From contig CAWFJZ010000008.1 of assembly GCA_963816315.1 (NCBI GenBank), positions 124,001 to 188,000 of the forward strand: a stretch of DNA of 64,000 bases, given 5' to 3'. Below the pieces are notes generated by a model. The model saw nothing but the letters and a program-made list of their open reading frames with translations. It was not told the origin of the DNA and made no database searches. The translations under genes and the position numbers were made by a program. The stretch comes from CADEEN01 sp963816315. GTDB taxonomy: Bacteria > Pseudomonadota > Gammaproteobacteria > Burkholderiales > Burkholderiaceae_C. Shown one piece after another: positions 9,256 through 17,279 of the stretch (positions are counted from its first letter, which is position 1; each line of letters opens with the position of its first letter).

Positions 9256-10037
9256 TTGCGCAGCTCGCGCAGCTTGACGAACACGGTCTTCGGATCGGGC
9301 TTGTCGGGCAAATCGGGAAAAGTCTCGCGCAGCGCCGCGATCACGCTCGGGCTCGTCAGGCGCAGGAAGGTGTTGATCTGCTTTTCTTCCCGCAGCGTCG
9401 TCACGCGCGCGCTCGCCGGGTCGTGCGCGGTGACGCTCGGCAACATCGCCTTCGCATCCGCGTTGTCGGGCTCGCGCGCGAGCGTGAAGCGCAGGTTGTT
9501 CTCGATGTAGTCGTGGCCCGGATAGACGCGTGTCTCGGCCGGCAGCTTGGCCAGTTGATCGACGAACGTGGTGTACAGGTCTTGCGCATTGCCGCCGTTG
9601 TGGCAGTTGCCGGCGCCGGCGTTGAACAGCGTGTCGCCGGAGAACAGCGCCGGCTGATCGGTGTGCGAGCGCAGGCAGATGTGGCACATCGTGTGGCCCG
9701 GCGTGTCCATGCATTCGAGCTCGACGGTCTTGCCGACCTTGATCACGTCGCCGGCCGCCACGCCGCGGTCCACGCCGGCGATGCGCGCGCCGGCGCGGTG
9801 GTGCGCGATCACCTTGGCCCCGGTCGCGGCGACGACGGCGGCGTTGCCGCCGGTGTGGTCGTGGTGCTCGTGCGTGTTCAGGATTTGCGTGATCTGCCAG
9901 CCCTTGTCTTTTGCAGCGGCCAGGCACTTGACGTGGTCCAGCGGATCGATCGCCAAGGCCTCGCCGCTCTCGGGGCAGGCGATGAGGTAGTTGTAGTTGC
10001 GGTAGGCGTTGCCGGTCCAGATGCGCTCGACGATCAT
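9246..10037 (-). CDS. MBL-fold hydrolase, glyoxalase II-like (hydroxyacylglutathione hydrolase)
   Basis: 263 residues from ATG 10037 (MIVERIWTGNAYRNYNYL). The binuclear metal motif is intact in NTHEHHDHTGGN, with further ligands in DTPGHTMCH, FSGDTLF and YPGHDY; the C-terminus (FVKLRELRNQW) is like glyoxalase II. It should hydrolyse S-acylglutathione thioesters. As the last gene after a PQQ dehydrogenase and a cytochrome c, it may instead serve aldehyde detoxification, for example glutathione-dependent formaldehyde or glyoxal removal. It begins 2 bp after the stop of the cytochrome gene. Confidence 0.85.
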   Translation of the reverse strand: MIVERIWTGNAYRNYNYLIACPESGEALAIDPLDHVKCLAAAKDKGWQITQILNTHEHHDHTGGNAAVVAATGAKVIAHHRAGARIAGVDRGVAAGDVIKVGKTVELECMDTPGHTMCHICLRSHTDQPALFSGDTLFNAGAGNCHNGGNAQDLYTTFVDQLAKLPAETRVYPGHDYIENNLRFTLAREPDNADAKAMLPSVTAHDPASARVTTLREEKQINTFLRLTSPSVIAALRETFPDLPDKPDPKTVFVKLRELRNQW

Positions 10038-10039
10038 CT

Positions 10040-10630
10040 CTACAGTCCCACGAGGTAATGCGCCAGGTTTTCGATGTCGGCGTCGTTCAACGTCGATGAC
10101 ACGCTCGTCATGTTGCCCGCATCGTTGGTGCGCCGCCGCGCCTTGAAGTCGGCGAGCTGCTTGACGATGTAGTCGTAGTTCTGCCCGGCCACACGGGGGA
10201 TTTCGTTCTGGCCGAGAAAGCCGCCGAGGTGGCACATGGTGCACAGCGTCTCGTCGGACTTCTGCTTGCCGCGAGCGGCCTTGGCGGGATCGACCTTGAA
10301 GTTCTGGATCGGCGGTTTCTGCTGAGCGAACCAGTCGGACAGTTCGCGCAGCTCCTCGCGCGACAGGTCCTTGACCATCGGGCTCATCTGCGGGTCGCTG
10401 CGCCGGCCTTCCTGAAAGTCGCGCAGTTGCAGGTACAGGTAGCGCGAGGTCTGGCCGGCGAGGATCGGGTTGGCAGGGATCGTCGAACGGCCGGCTTCGC
10501 CGTGGCAGGCCGTGCAGACCGCGGCCTTGGCCGGGGCCTGCGTCATGACAGGGGTCACGGTCTGCGCGGCGGCGCTGTTGGTCAACAGCGCCGCCGCGCA
10601 ACACGCTGCGGCCAGCGCTCCTTTGGCCAT
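10040..10630 (-). CDS. Diheme cytochrome c (c4-like)
   Basis: 196 residues with a signal peptide (MAKGALAAACCAAALLTNSAAAQ). Two haem c sites are visible: CTACH at 39-43 and CTMCH at 130-134. Each half has a distal Met candidate (DPQMSPM, NMTSV), which makes a two-domain c4-type cytochrome. Its ATG overlaps the TGA of the PQQ dehydrogenase (TGATG), so it is translationally coupled and is the likely electron acceptor from the dehydrogenase, passing electrons toward a terminal oxidase. Confidence 0.88.
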   Translation of the reverse strand: MAKGALAAACCAAALLTNSAAAQTVTPVMTQAPAKAAVCTACHGEAGRSTIPANPILAGQTSRYLYLQLRDFQEGRRSDPQMSPMVKDLSREELRELSDWFAQQKPPIQNFKVDPAKAARGKQKSDETLCTMCHLGGFLGQNEIPRVAGQNYDYIVKQLADFKARRRTNDAGNMTSVSSTLNDADIENLAHYLVGL

Positions 10631-12342
10631 CAGGGCAAAGCGAACACGACGACGGAGTTGCCGCGCTTGAAGTCGAGCTGCGTGTTGCCGCCCGCCGCCA
10701 CCGCGACGTACTGCTTCTTGCCGACGGTGTACGACACCGCCGGTGCATTGACGCCGGCGCCGGCTTGGTACTCCCAGAGCTTCTTGCCGGTGGTCGCGTC
10801 GAAGGCGCGGAAGTAGCCGTTGCCCTCGCCGTTGAAGACCAGGTTGCCGGCGGTGGCGAGCACGCCGCCGATCAGCGGCTGCTCGGTGTCGAACTTCCAC
10901 GCCATCTTGCCGGTGTCGATGTTGACTGCCGCCAGGCGACCCCATTGCTTTTCACCCGGCACGACCTTGAAGGCGCCGCCCAACCACAACTTGCCGCCGG
11001 GGTACTTGGCTTCCTCGACGTGGTACGTCATCGGCTGGTGCAGATTGGCCGCGTAGGCCAGGCGCGTCTTCGGATTGACCGCCATCGGGCTCCACTCGAC
11101 GCCGCCGTTGGCGCCGGGCAGCATGCGCTTGCCTTCCTTCGTCGGCAGCACCCACATGTTTTCCTGCGGCACCATCGCTTCGGAAAAGCGGATCAGCTCG
11201 CCGGTGGCGCGGTCATGCACATAGACGTGGCCGGTCTTGCCGCCGTGGATGGCCACCTTGCGCATGGCGCCGTCCTTGCCCTTGGCCTCGGTCAGGATCA
11301 CCGGCGACACCGCGTCGAGGTCCCACACGTCGTGCGCGATGTACTGGTAGTGCCACTTGTAGTTGCCGGTGTTCAGGTCCACCGCGATGATCGAGTTGGT
11401 GTACAGGTTGTCGCCCGGGCGCTCGGCGCCGTAGAGGTCGGGGCTCGGGTTGCCGGCGACGAAGAAGGCGGTGTTGCTGTCCTTGTCCACCGCCGGCGCC
11501 ATCCACACGCCGCCGCCGAGCGTCTTGAAGAAGTCGCCGCCCTTGTCAGCAAGCTGCTTCTTCTCGGCCGCGATGTCGCGCAGCATGTTGCGGTTGGTGG
11601 CATCGTTGACGGCCCACACGCCTTCATGGCCCTTCTCGGGGATGGTGTAGAAGGTCCAGAGCAGCTTGCCGTCATTGGCGTCGAAGGCCTTGACGAAACC
11701 GCGCACGCCGTACTCGCCGCCATTGGTGCCGATCAGCACCTTGCCGTTGACAGCCACCGGCGCCATCGTCTCGCTGTAGCCGAGTTCGGGGTCGGCGATC
11801 TGCGTCGCCCACAGCAGCTTGCCGGTCTTGGCATCGAGCGAGAGCAGCTTGGCGTCAAGCGTGCCCATGTAGAGCTTGTCGCCCATGATCGCCACGCCGC
11901 GGTTGTTGGGGCCGCAGCAATAGGTCGTCACCGGCCCCATCTTGTGCTTGTAGTGCCAGAACTCCTTGCCCGTCACCGCATCGACCGCATAGACATGGTT
12001 GTACGAGGTGGTCAGGTACATGATGCCGTCAACGACGATCGGCGCGGTTTCCATCGACTCCAGCACCTCGGTCTGGAAGGTGAACACCGGGCGCAGCTTG
12101 CCGACGTTCTTGCTGTTGATCTGCGCCGCCGGGTAGTAGCGCGTCTGCTCGTAGCTCATGTTCGAGTGCAAGAAGTTCGTGCCGTCCTTGCCGGCCGCAT
12201 CGAGCTTGCCTTGCGACACCGAGATGTCTTTTGGCACCGGCGCGCCGGTGGCCGCGGCGCCGCCCTGGATTTCCTGTGCCATCGAGAGGCCGGTGGCCGC
12301 GGCCAAAGCCGCGGCCCATGCCAATGAACCCATGCGAGTCAT
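10630..12342 (-). CDS. PQQ-dependent alcohol dehydrogenase with lanthanide-type Asp-x-Asp motif
   Basis: 570 residues from ATG 12342, with GAGGAGA five bases before it; signal peptide ends near MAQ. It is an eight-bladed quinoprotein of the methanol/ethanol dehydrogenase family. Seen directly: vicinal cysteines Cys142-Cys143 (YCCGPNNRG), Glu210 (GTNGGEYG), Asn298 (AGNPSPDLYG), catalytic Asp341 and a second acid Asp343 in HDVWDLDAV. In this family the Asp two residues after the catalytic one marks lanthanide-dependent enzymes (XoxF, ExaF, PedH), while calcium enzymes have Ala or Ser there. I infer a periplasmic, rare-earth-dependent alcohol dehydrogenase. The substrate is uncertain. No PQQ biosynthesis genes are in the window. 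Confidence 0.88.
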   Translation of the reverse strand: MTRMGSLAWAAALAAATGLSMAQEIQGGAAATGAPVPKDISVSQGKLDAAGKDGTNFLHSNMSYEQTRYYPAAQINSKNVGKLRPVFTFQTEVLESMETAPIVVDGIMYLTTSYNHVYAVDAVTGKEFWHYKHKMGPVTTYCCGPNNRGVAIMGDKLYMGTLDAKLLSLDAKTGKLLWATQIADPELGYSETMAPVAVNGKVLIGTNGGEYGVRGFVKAFDANDGKLLWTFYTIPEKGHEGVWAVNDATNRNMLRDIAAEKKQLADKGGDFFKTLGGGVWMAPAVDKDSNTAFFVAGNPSPDLYGAERPGDNLYTNSIIAVDLNTGNYKWHYQYIAHDVWDLDAVSPVILTEAKGKDGAMRKVAIHGGKTGHVYVHDRATGELIRFSEAMVPQENMWVLPTKEGKRMLPGANGGVEWSPMAVNPKTRLAYAANLHQPMTYHVEEAKYPGGKLWLGGAFKVVPGEKQWGRLAAVNIDTGKMAWKFDTEQPLIGGVLATAGNLVFNGEGNGYFRAFDATTGKKLWEYQAGAGVNAPAVSYTVGKKQYVAVAAGGNTQLDFKRGNSVVVFALP

Positions 12343-12554
12343 GCGTGTCTCCTCGTTCGGTTGTGAGTCGTTGCGCGCTCCGTTCAGAACAGCGGCGCGT
12401 TCGAGGCAACGTGGAGGGCTCGGCACGAAGCAGTCAGGGACTGCGGAACTTCGGCTGGCGACGGTCGGGTCACGCGTTTCCTCGGTGGCGAGACTACGGC
12501 GCATCCTGTGAGATGGGAAGTCAAATATGTTCAGCCGATCCAAGGAGTTTCCCG

Positions 12555-13218
12555 ATGCCCAAGCGGCTTCAGACCCTGCTGGCGATCGTCGTCGATCGCT
12601 GCCGGCCTTCACGGCAGCGCACATGCGCAGGCAGCGACCAACCCGAACCTCAACGCGCAGTTGCTGGTGGCGGCGCGGCAGAGCGATCTGCCTGCCCTCG
12701 AACGCGCGCTGACCCGCGGCGCGGCGCCGAACTCTCGCAACCGCCTGGGCAAGACGGCTTTGCTGATGGCCGCCGAGAAAGGCGATGCCGCGATGGCCGA
12801 GCGCATGGTGGCTGCCGGTGCCGACGTCAACCTGGCGTCGCTCGAAGGCGTGACGCCGCTGATGGCCGCGGCCTACGGCGGCCATGCCGCGATCGCCAGC
12901 ATGTTGCTCGCCTCCGGGGCCCGCACGGAGCCGATCGACCGCATGAAAAAGCCCGCGGTGATCTACGCCGCGGGCCAGGGGCACGCCGACGTGCTCGCGC
13001 TGCTCCTCGACCGCGGCGTGCCCATCAACGCCGCCTACGAGCAGCAACTCACGGCGCTGATGTGGGCCGCCGGCCAGGGGCACGGCGAAGCGGTGAAGCT
13101 GTTGCTGTCACGCGGCGCGAAGACCGATCAGCGTGATGACCGTGGCCTGACCGCCGCAGAGATCGCGCGCCGAGCCGGGCACGCGCCGATCGCGGCTGCC
13201 ATCGGCGCCGCGCGCTGA
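12555..13218 (+). CDS. Ankyrin-repeat protein, probably exported; frameshift in signal peptide
   Basis: ATG 12555 has AAGGAG eight bases upstream and begins MPKRLQTLLAIVV, a signal peptide. Its continuation IAAGLHGSAHAQAATNP lies in another frame, so one indel sits near 12585-12597. The mature part (about 190 residues) is a run of five ankyrin repeats (GKTALLMAAEKGD, GVTPLMAAAYGGHAA, QQLTALMWAAGQGHGEA). Ankyrin repeats mediate protein binding. It is divergent from the PQQ dehydrogenase, so a role in that periplasmic system is possible but unproven. Confidence 0.75.
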
Positions 13219-13278
13219 AGATTCGGAAGAACGCGGTTGCGCCGAGGCTCCTATGAATCAACGGCGCCTTGGCCTGCT

Positions 13279-13590
13279 TCAGCCGAGCTTGCCGAGCGTG
13301 CCGGTGGCTTCGGCCAGCAGGTAGTAGAAGGTGACGCGGCTCTTGCGCTTCTCGTCCTTCATCTTCTCGGCCACCGCGGCGATGCCCTTGTCGGCGGCAG
13401 CGGCGTCCAGGCCGAGCTTCTTGGCTGCGAAGCCGTTGCGCACCGTCGCTTTTTCCTTGTCGTCGCTGACGGAGACCAGCGACGAGTCGGCGTTGCGCAG
13501 CGCGATGCCGCAGTACTTGACGATCGACGCCACATGGGCCTCGCTGGCGTTGGGGGCGTACTTCTTGACGTCGGGCAGGTAGTCGCTCAT
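13279..13590 (-). CDS. DUF2853 family protein
   Basis: 103 residues (MSDYLPDVKKYAPNASE). Highly charged and helical with conserved-looking blocks VASIVKYCGIALRN and SRVTFYYLLAEATG; it matches my memory of the DUF2853 family. No signal peptide, so cytoplasmic. Function is unknown. It stands alone, with a spaced AAGGAGA before the ATG. Confidence 0.7.
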   Translation of the reverse strand: MSDYLPDVKKYAPNASEAHVASIVKYCGIALRNADSSLVSVSDDKEKATVRNGFAAKKLGLDAAAADKGIAAVAEKMKDEKRKSRVTFYYLLAEATGTLGKLG

Positions 13591-13679
13591 CGAAAGTCTC
13601 CTTGTGCAGGGTGGGGGAGGAACGCGCAGCGCATGCTAAGCCTATTCGAACGCGGTCATGTCACAGGTGATTGCGTGCC

Positions 13680-14663
13680 TCAGCCACCCTTGTTCAAGCC
13701 GAGACGCTCGACGTTTTTCTTTTCAGCGGCAAAGGCCTCTTTCATCGCTCGCGCGTAGTCTGCGCTGCCGAGGTAATCGGGCTGCTGGTCGTACTTGTCG
13801 AGTTCGGCCACATGCTGCGGGTCGAACAGCGCCAGCTTGAAGGCGTCGTGCAGCGTGCGCACGATGGCCGGCGGCAGGCCCTTGGGCCCCGCCAGGCCGT
13901 ACGGCGACGTCGCGGCGAGCGGGAAGCCGAGCTCGGTCAACGTCGGCGTCTGCGGCCAGCGCTTGCTGCGCTGCTCGCTGAAGACGGCGATCAGGTGCAG
14001 GCGGCCGTTCTCGACATGCGGCGCAAAGCCGCTCGAGTTGACGCCGACATCGACATGCCCCGACGCCACGGCGAGCATCTGCTCGGCCGTGCCCTTGTAC
14101 GGCACGTGCACGTAGGTCAGGCCCTTGGCGGCCATCAACTGGTCCATCAGCAGGTGCGGCGTCGTGCCGACGCCGTTGGTGGCCACCGTCAGCGCGCTCG
14201 GGTGCGTGCGCGCGAAAGCGAACACATCGTCGAGCGTCTTGATGCCGTTGCCCGGGTGCGTCAGCAGGCCGAAGGTGACGCCGCTGAGTTGCAGGATCGG
14301 CGTCGTGTCGCGGATCGGGTCCCACAGCACCTTCTGTGTCCACGGCGCGCGCAACACCGGCTGCGGTATCTGCGCGATCGTGTAGCCGTCGGGCGCAGCG
14401 GTCTGCAGCACCGGCATCACCAGCGTGCCGCCGCCGCCGCTGCGGTTCTCGATCAGCACGCGCTGGCCGAGGTGGCGGCCGGCGATCTCGGCGAGCAGGC
14501 GCAGTGTGCCGTCGGTCGCGCCACCGGCCGGCCACGGCACCCAGAGCGTGATCGGCCGGCTCGGGAAGCTGTCTCCATGCTGCGTGCCGTTCTGCGCACG
14601 CGTGGTGGCACAGACCAGAGTCGGCAGCGCGGCGAGCGTGGCTGTGAAGTGGCGGCGTTTCAT
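13680..14663 (-). CDS. Bug/TctC-family tripartite tricarboxylate-type substrate-binding protein
   Basis: 327 residues with an RR-containing signal peptide (MKRRHFTATLAALPTLVCA). It has the family features PSRPITLWVPWPAGGATD, GQRVLIENRSGGGG, VPYKGTAEQM and TPTLTELGFP. Such proteins bind carboxylates or other small ligands in the periplasm and usually serve TctAB-type carriers, but orphan copies are very common in Burkholderiales. It is the last gene of a coupled operon (ATGA overlap with the gene before it) that encodes the PQQ-associated ABC system, which is an unusual setting. Confidence 0.85.
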   Translation of the reverse strand: MKRRHFTATLAALPTLVCATTRAQNGTQHGDSFPSRPITLWVPWPAGGATDGTLRLLAEIAGRHLGQRVLIENRSGGGGTLVMPVLQTAAPDGYTIAQIPQPVLRAPWTQKVLWDPIRDTTPILQLSGVTFGLLTHPGNGIKTLDDVFAFARTHPSALTVATNGVGTTPHLLMDQLMAAKGLTYVHVPYKGTAEQMLAVASGHVDVGVNSSGFAPHVENGRLHLIAVFSEQRSKRWPQTPTLTELGFPLAATSPYGLAGPKGLPPAIVRTLHDAFKLALFDPQHVAELDKYDQQPDYLGSADYARAMKEAFAAEKKNVERLGLNKGG

Positions 14664-15226
14664 TGCCAGGCCACCAATTCCATCGTCAGCGTGTCGCCGG
14701 TGAGAAACGTCGCCTGCGCCGGTTCCTCGCGCACCAGGCGCACCAGGCCGACGCCGTCGCAGTACCACTCGGTGGTGGCCAGCGGCATGTCGCGCCAGCC
14801 GACCACCGAATCGGCATAGACGCGCACGGCAGCGCTGCCTTTGACGCGCAGGCAATTGTCGAAAGCGCCGGCGCGCGTCTGCACCTTCTCGCCGAGGGCT
14901 TGGATCGTGTAGGTCATGGTGATCGAGGGGTGCGTGTGGCGCAACTCGCGCGGGAATTCGGCGCGGCGCCGGAGCAGGTAGGCGGTGGTCGTGGCCTGCC
15001 AACTGCTGCCCGCCGCGAGCGGGGCTTTCAAGACGTAGCGGCGCTGGGCATCGACCTTGGGTTCGGCGTCGAGATCGCTCTTGCTGGCCACACGATAGAT
15101 GCCCGTGTCGTCGCTGCGTAACCAATAGTCCACGCCGTCGTCGCTGCGGCGGCGCCAGGCCGCGCCGCCTTCGACGCGGTCGTCGCTGCCGTGCGTGGTC
15201 AGCACGAGGCCTTCGACGGGCGTCAT
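14660..15226 (-). CDS. Unknown protein of the PQQ-associated ABC operon
   Basis: 188 residues, not recognised. It starts at ATG 15226, overlapping the permease stop by four bases, and its own stop overlaps the Bug gene start by four bases, so it belongs to the operon. Visible elements: VEGLVLTTHGSDDRVEGG, a sequence pattern of alternating beta strands with many tryptophans and arginines, and TMTYTIQALGEKVQTRAG followed by FDNCLRVKG. The pattern resembles single-domain beta-barrel proteins of the DUF3108/TapB kind. No signal peptide is apparent, so the true start might lie further upstream. Confidence 0.55.
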   Translation of the reverse strand: MTPVEGLVLTTHGSDDRVEGGAAWRRRSDDGVDYWLRSDDTGIYRVASKSDLDAEPKVDAQRRYVLKAPLAAGSSWQATTTAYLLRRRAEFPRELRHTHPSITMTYTIQALGEKVQTRAGAFDNCLRVKGSAAVRVYADSVVGWRDMPLATTEWYCDGVGLVRLVREEPAQATFLTGDTLTMELVAWQ

Positions 15227-16029
15227 GCGGGGCCCCCTCGCTTCGCAAGCTGACCAAACCCGCGCTGCGGGTCATAGCCCCAACACGCCAGCACGAAGGC
15301 CACCGCCAAGGTGCCGAGCACGACCCACGGCGCAATGCCCGGGTCCTTGCCGTAAAGCGCGAAGCGCATCCACTCCACCGCGTGCGTGAACGGGTTGACC
15401 TGCGCGATGCGCCAGACCCAGGTCGCGCCGGATTCTTCGAGCTTCCACAGCGGGTAGAGCGCGGTCGAGATGAAGTACATCGGGAAGATGACGAAGTTCA
15501 TCGTGCCGGCGAAGTTCTCCAACTGCTTGATGTGCACCGACAGCAAGAGGCCGAGCGCGCCGAACATCAACGCTGCGGCGATGGCCGCCACGATCGCATG
15601 CGCGCCGGGCCACGGCACTTCGGTGCCGATCAATGCGGCGACGACGAGGAACGCCGCTGCCTGCAGGAACGACAGCACCGCGGTGGCGAGGAGCTTGCAG
15701 GCCAGCACCCACCAGCGCGGCAGCGGCGCGGTCAGCAGCAAGCGCATCAACCCCATCTCGCGGTCATAGACCATCGCCAGGCTCGACTGCATGCCGTTGA
15801 ACAGCAGCACCATGCCGAGCAGGCCGGGCACGATGTACACGTCGTAGGGGATGTAGGTGTCGTAGGGTTCGACGATGGCGACGCCGAAGACGTTGCGGAA
15901 GCCTGCTGCGAAGACCGCGAGCCAGAGCAGCGGCCGCACCAATGCCGAGACGAGGCGGCCGTATTGGCGCGAGAACTTGAAGAGCTCGCGTGCGGTGATG
16001 GCGCTGAGGGCCTGAAGTGCGTGCTTCAC
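15223..16029 (-). CDS. ABC-2 type permease of the PQQ-alcohol-dehydrogenase-associated ABC system
   Basis: 268 residues from GTG 16029 (VKHALQALSAITARELFKF). Six membrane segments in ABC-2 arrangement, with the amphipathic start RELFKFSRQYGRLVSALVRP and the segment MVYDREMGLMRLLLTAPLPR typical of NodJ/YadH-like exporters. It overlaps both neighbours by four bases. With the ATPase at 18232 it forms an exporter, although the operon also encodes a periplasmic-binding-protein-like partner. That odd mixture is known for the set named PQQ-dependent alcohol dehydrogenase system ABC transporter. Confidence 0.85.
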   Translation of the reverse strand: MKHALQALSAITARELFKFSRQYGRLVSALVRPLLWLAVFAAGFRNVFGVAIVEPYDTYIPYDVYIVPGLLGMVLLFNGMQSSLAMVYDREMGLMRLLLTAPLPRWWVLACKLLATAVLSFLQAAAFLVVAALIGTEVPWPGAHAIVAAIAAALMFGALGLLLSVHIKQLENFAGTMNFVIFPMYFISTALYPLWKLEESGATWVWRIAQVNPFTHAVEWMRFALYGKDPGIAPWVVLGTLAVAFVLACWGYDPQRGFGQLAKRGGPA

Positions 16030-17279
16030 GAACCACGAGCCTTGCAGAGCTTCTCCGGCGCATCCGCGCCGAGCGTGTCGAGCGCGTTCTTCGGATGCAG
16101 CACGCCCTCGGCCGGCGCTTGCCCGATCACGCCCTGGCCGTCGGTCAGCAGAAGCGGCTGGCGCAACTGGCCGTCCCAGGGGCGAAAGCTCATCGTCACG
16201 CCTTTGCTGCCGTCGAGCTCGTTGGCGGCCAGCGCTTTGGACCACGCCGCGTTCGGCCCGTTCGGCGCCGCGATGGCCGCAGCCGTCAGCGCGCGGCCGG
16301 CCATCCACGACGCGAAGTCGTGCGCCGTCATCGTGCGGTTGTTGGCCTTGGCGAAGCGGCGCACCACCTGCGGCGCGCCGAAGCGCTCGAACTGCGCGTG
16401 CCAGGCCAGCGCCGCGAGCCCCGCATCGCCGACGACGGGCCGCGGCAGCGACGTGCGGTAGGGCAGCGAGCGCGCGAACTCGCCGTCGCTGTCGATCACC
16501 CAGACCGCGTCGTACTGCAAGCCGCCGCCGGTGAGCAGCAGCGGATTGGCCAGATCGCGTTCGCGCGGGTCGGTAGAAATCTTGAACGGCTTGCTGGCCA
16601 CGACCTTGATGCCGTAGCGCTTCATCGACGCTTGCGCGGTGGCCGCGCGCAGCGCATCGTCAGCGCCGGGGCCGGTGAGTACGAGCACGTTGCTCCACTT
16701 GCGCGCCACGAGCGATTGCGCCAGCGCGTCGCTTCGCATGCGCTCGCTGGGAAGCAGATGGAACAGGTTCGCGCGGCAATCTCTCTCGCGCAGCGCGTCG
16801 GCGGCGTTGCCGACGTTCAACACCGGCAGCTTCACCGCGTCGGCCACCGCGATCGTCGATGCGGCGTCGAGGTCGGTGACGAGCACGGCCGCGCCAGCTT
16901 TCTCGGCGGCAAGTGCCGCAGCGCGCGCGGCGTTGGCATCGGCTGCCGCTTTCACGTCGAGAGCGACCGCGGTCTTGCCCGCGTCGAGTTCGAATTTCGC
17001 TTCGTCGAGCGCAACCTTCAGACCCTGCTCGGCAGGGCCGCCGGGGTGGCCGAGGTAGGCGCGTTCGGTACGCGTGCGTTCGAGGCGCGGATCATCAGCC
17101 GGCTGGATCAGCGTGGCCTTGAGCGTGGCGGCGAGCAACGTGCCAGCCGGACACACCAACAGCGCCAGAAGAAGCGCAACGCGCCCGAGCGGCCGCGGCG
17201 GATCCGGCTCTGCCGGGCCGCTCGCGGCGCCCCCCTGGGGGGGAGGCGCCGCAGGCGCTTCGGGGGGGGGGCAAATCAC
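16026..17279 (-). CDS. Periplasmic binding protein of the PQQ-associated ABC system (branched-chain amino-acid-binding fold)
   Basis: About 417 residues. A hydrophobic segment GRVALLLALLVCPAGTLLAA precedes a type I periplasmic-binding fold: KATLIQPADDPRLERTRTE, AAVLVTDLDAA, NVLVLTGPGADDALR, FASWMAGRALTAAAIA. It matches the family called ABC transporter substrate-binding protein, PQQ-dependent alcohol dehydrogenase system. The GTG at 17279 overlaps the beta-propeller stop (GTGA). The first 30 codons are translated repeat sequence with a run of ten G/C bases (17262-17271), so the real start may be further in, or the tract may switch the gene. Ligand unknown. Confidence 0.8.
   Translation of the reverse strand: MICPPPEAPAAPPPQGGAASGPAEPDPPRPLGRVALLLALLVCPAGTLLAATLKATLIQPADDPRLERTRTERAYLGHPGGPAEQGLKVALDEAKFELDAGKTAVALDVKAAADANAARAAALAAEKAGAAVLVTDLDAASTIAVADAVKLPVLNVGNAADALRERDCRANLFHLLPSERMRSDALAQSLVARKWSNVLVLTGPGADDALRAATAQASMKRYGIKVVASKPFKISTDPRERDLANPLLLTGGGLQYDAVWVIDSDGEFARSLPYRTSLPRPVVGDAGLAALAWHAQFERFGAPQVVRRFAKANNRTMTAHDFASWMAGRALTAAAIAAPNGPNAAWSKALAANELDGSKGVTMSFRPWDGQLRQPLLLTDGQGVIGQAPAEGVLHPKNALDTLGADAPEKLCKARGS
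17208..17271. repeat. GC-rich repeat element with a 10-G tract inside the binding-protein gene start
   Basis: A block containing gccgggccgctcgcggcgcc, a C6-T-G7 palindromic core and finally ten consecutive G residues (17262-17271). It is of the same style as 18979-19045 and looks like a dispersed intergenic element that has become the first codons of the binding-protein gene. Confidence 0.5.

Noticed and set aside
8310..10058. Plus-strand open frame of 582 codons across the MFS gene and opposite the MBL hydrolase
   Set aside because: Out of frame with the MFS protein and antisense to an intact glyoxalase-like enzyme; no protein features.
10765..12327. Plus-strand open frame of 520 codons opposite the PQQ dehydrogenase
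   Set aside because: Pure antisense of a gene with conserved catalytic residues.
12343..12554. Sigma-54 promoter before the PQQ dehydrogenase
   Set aside because: Scanning the minus strand for GG-N10-GC found no acceptable element.
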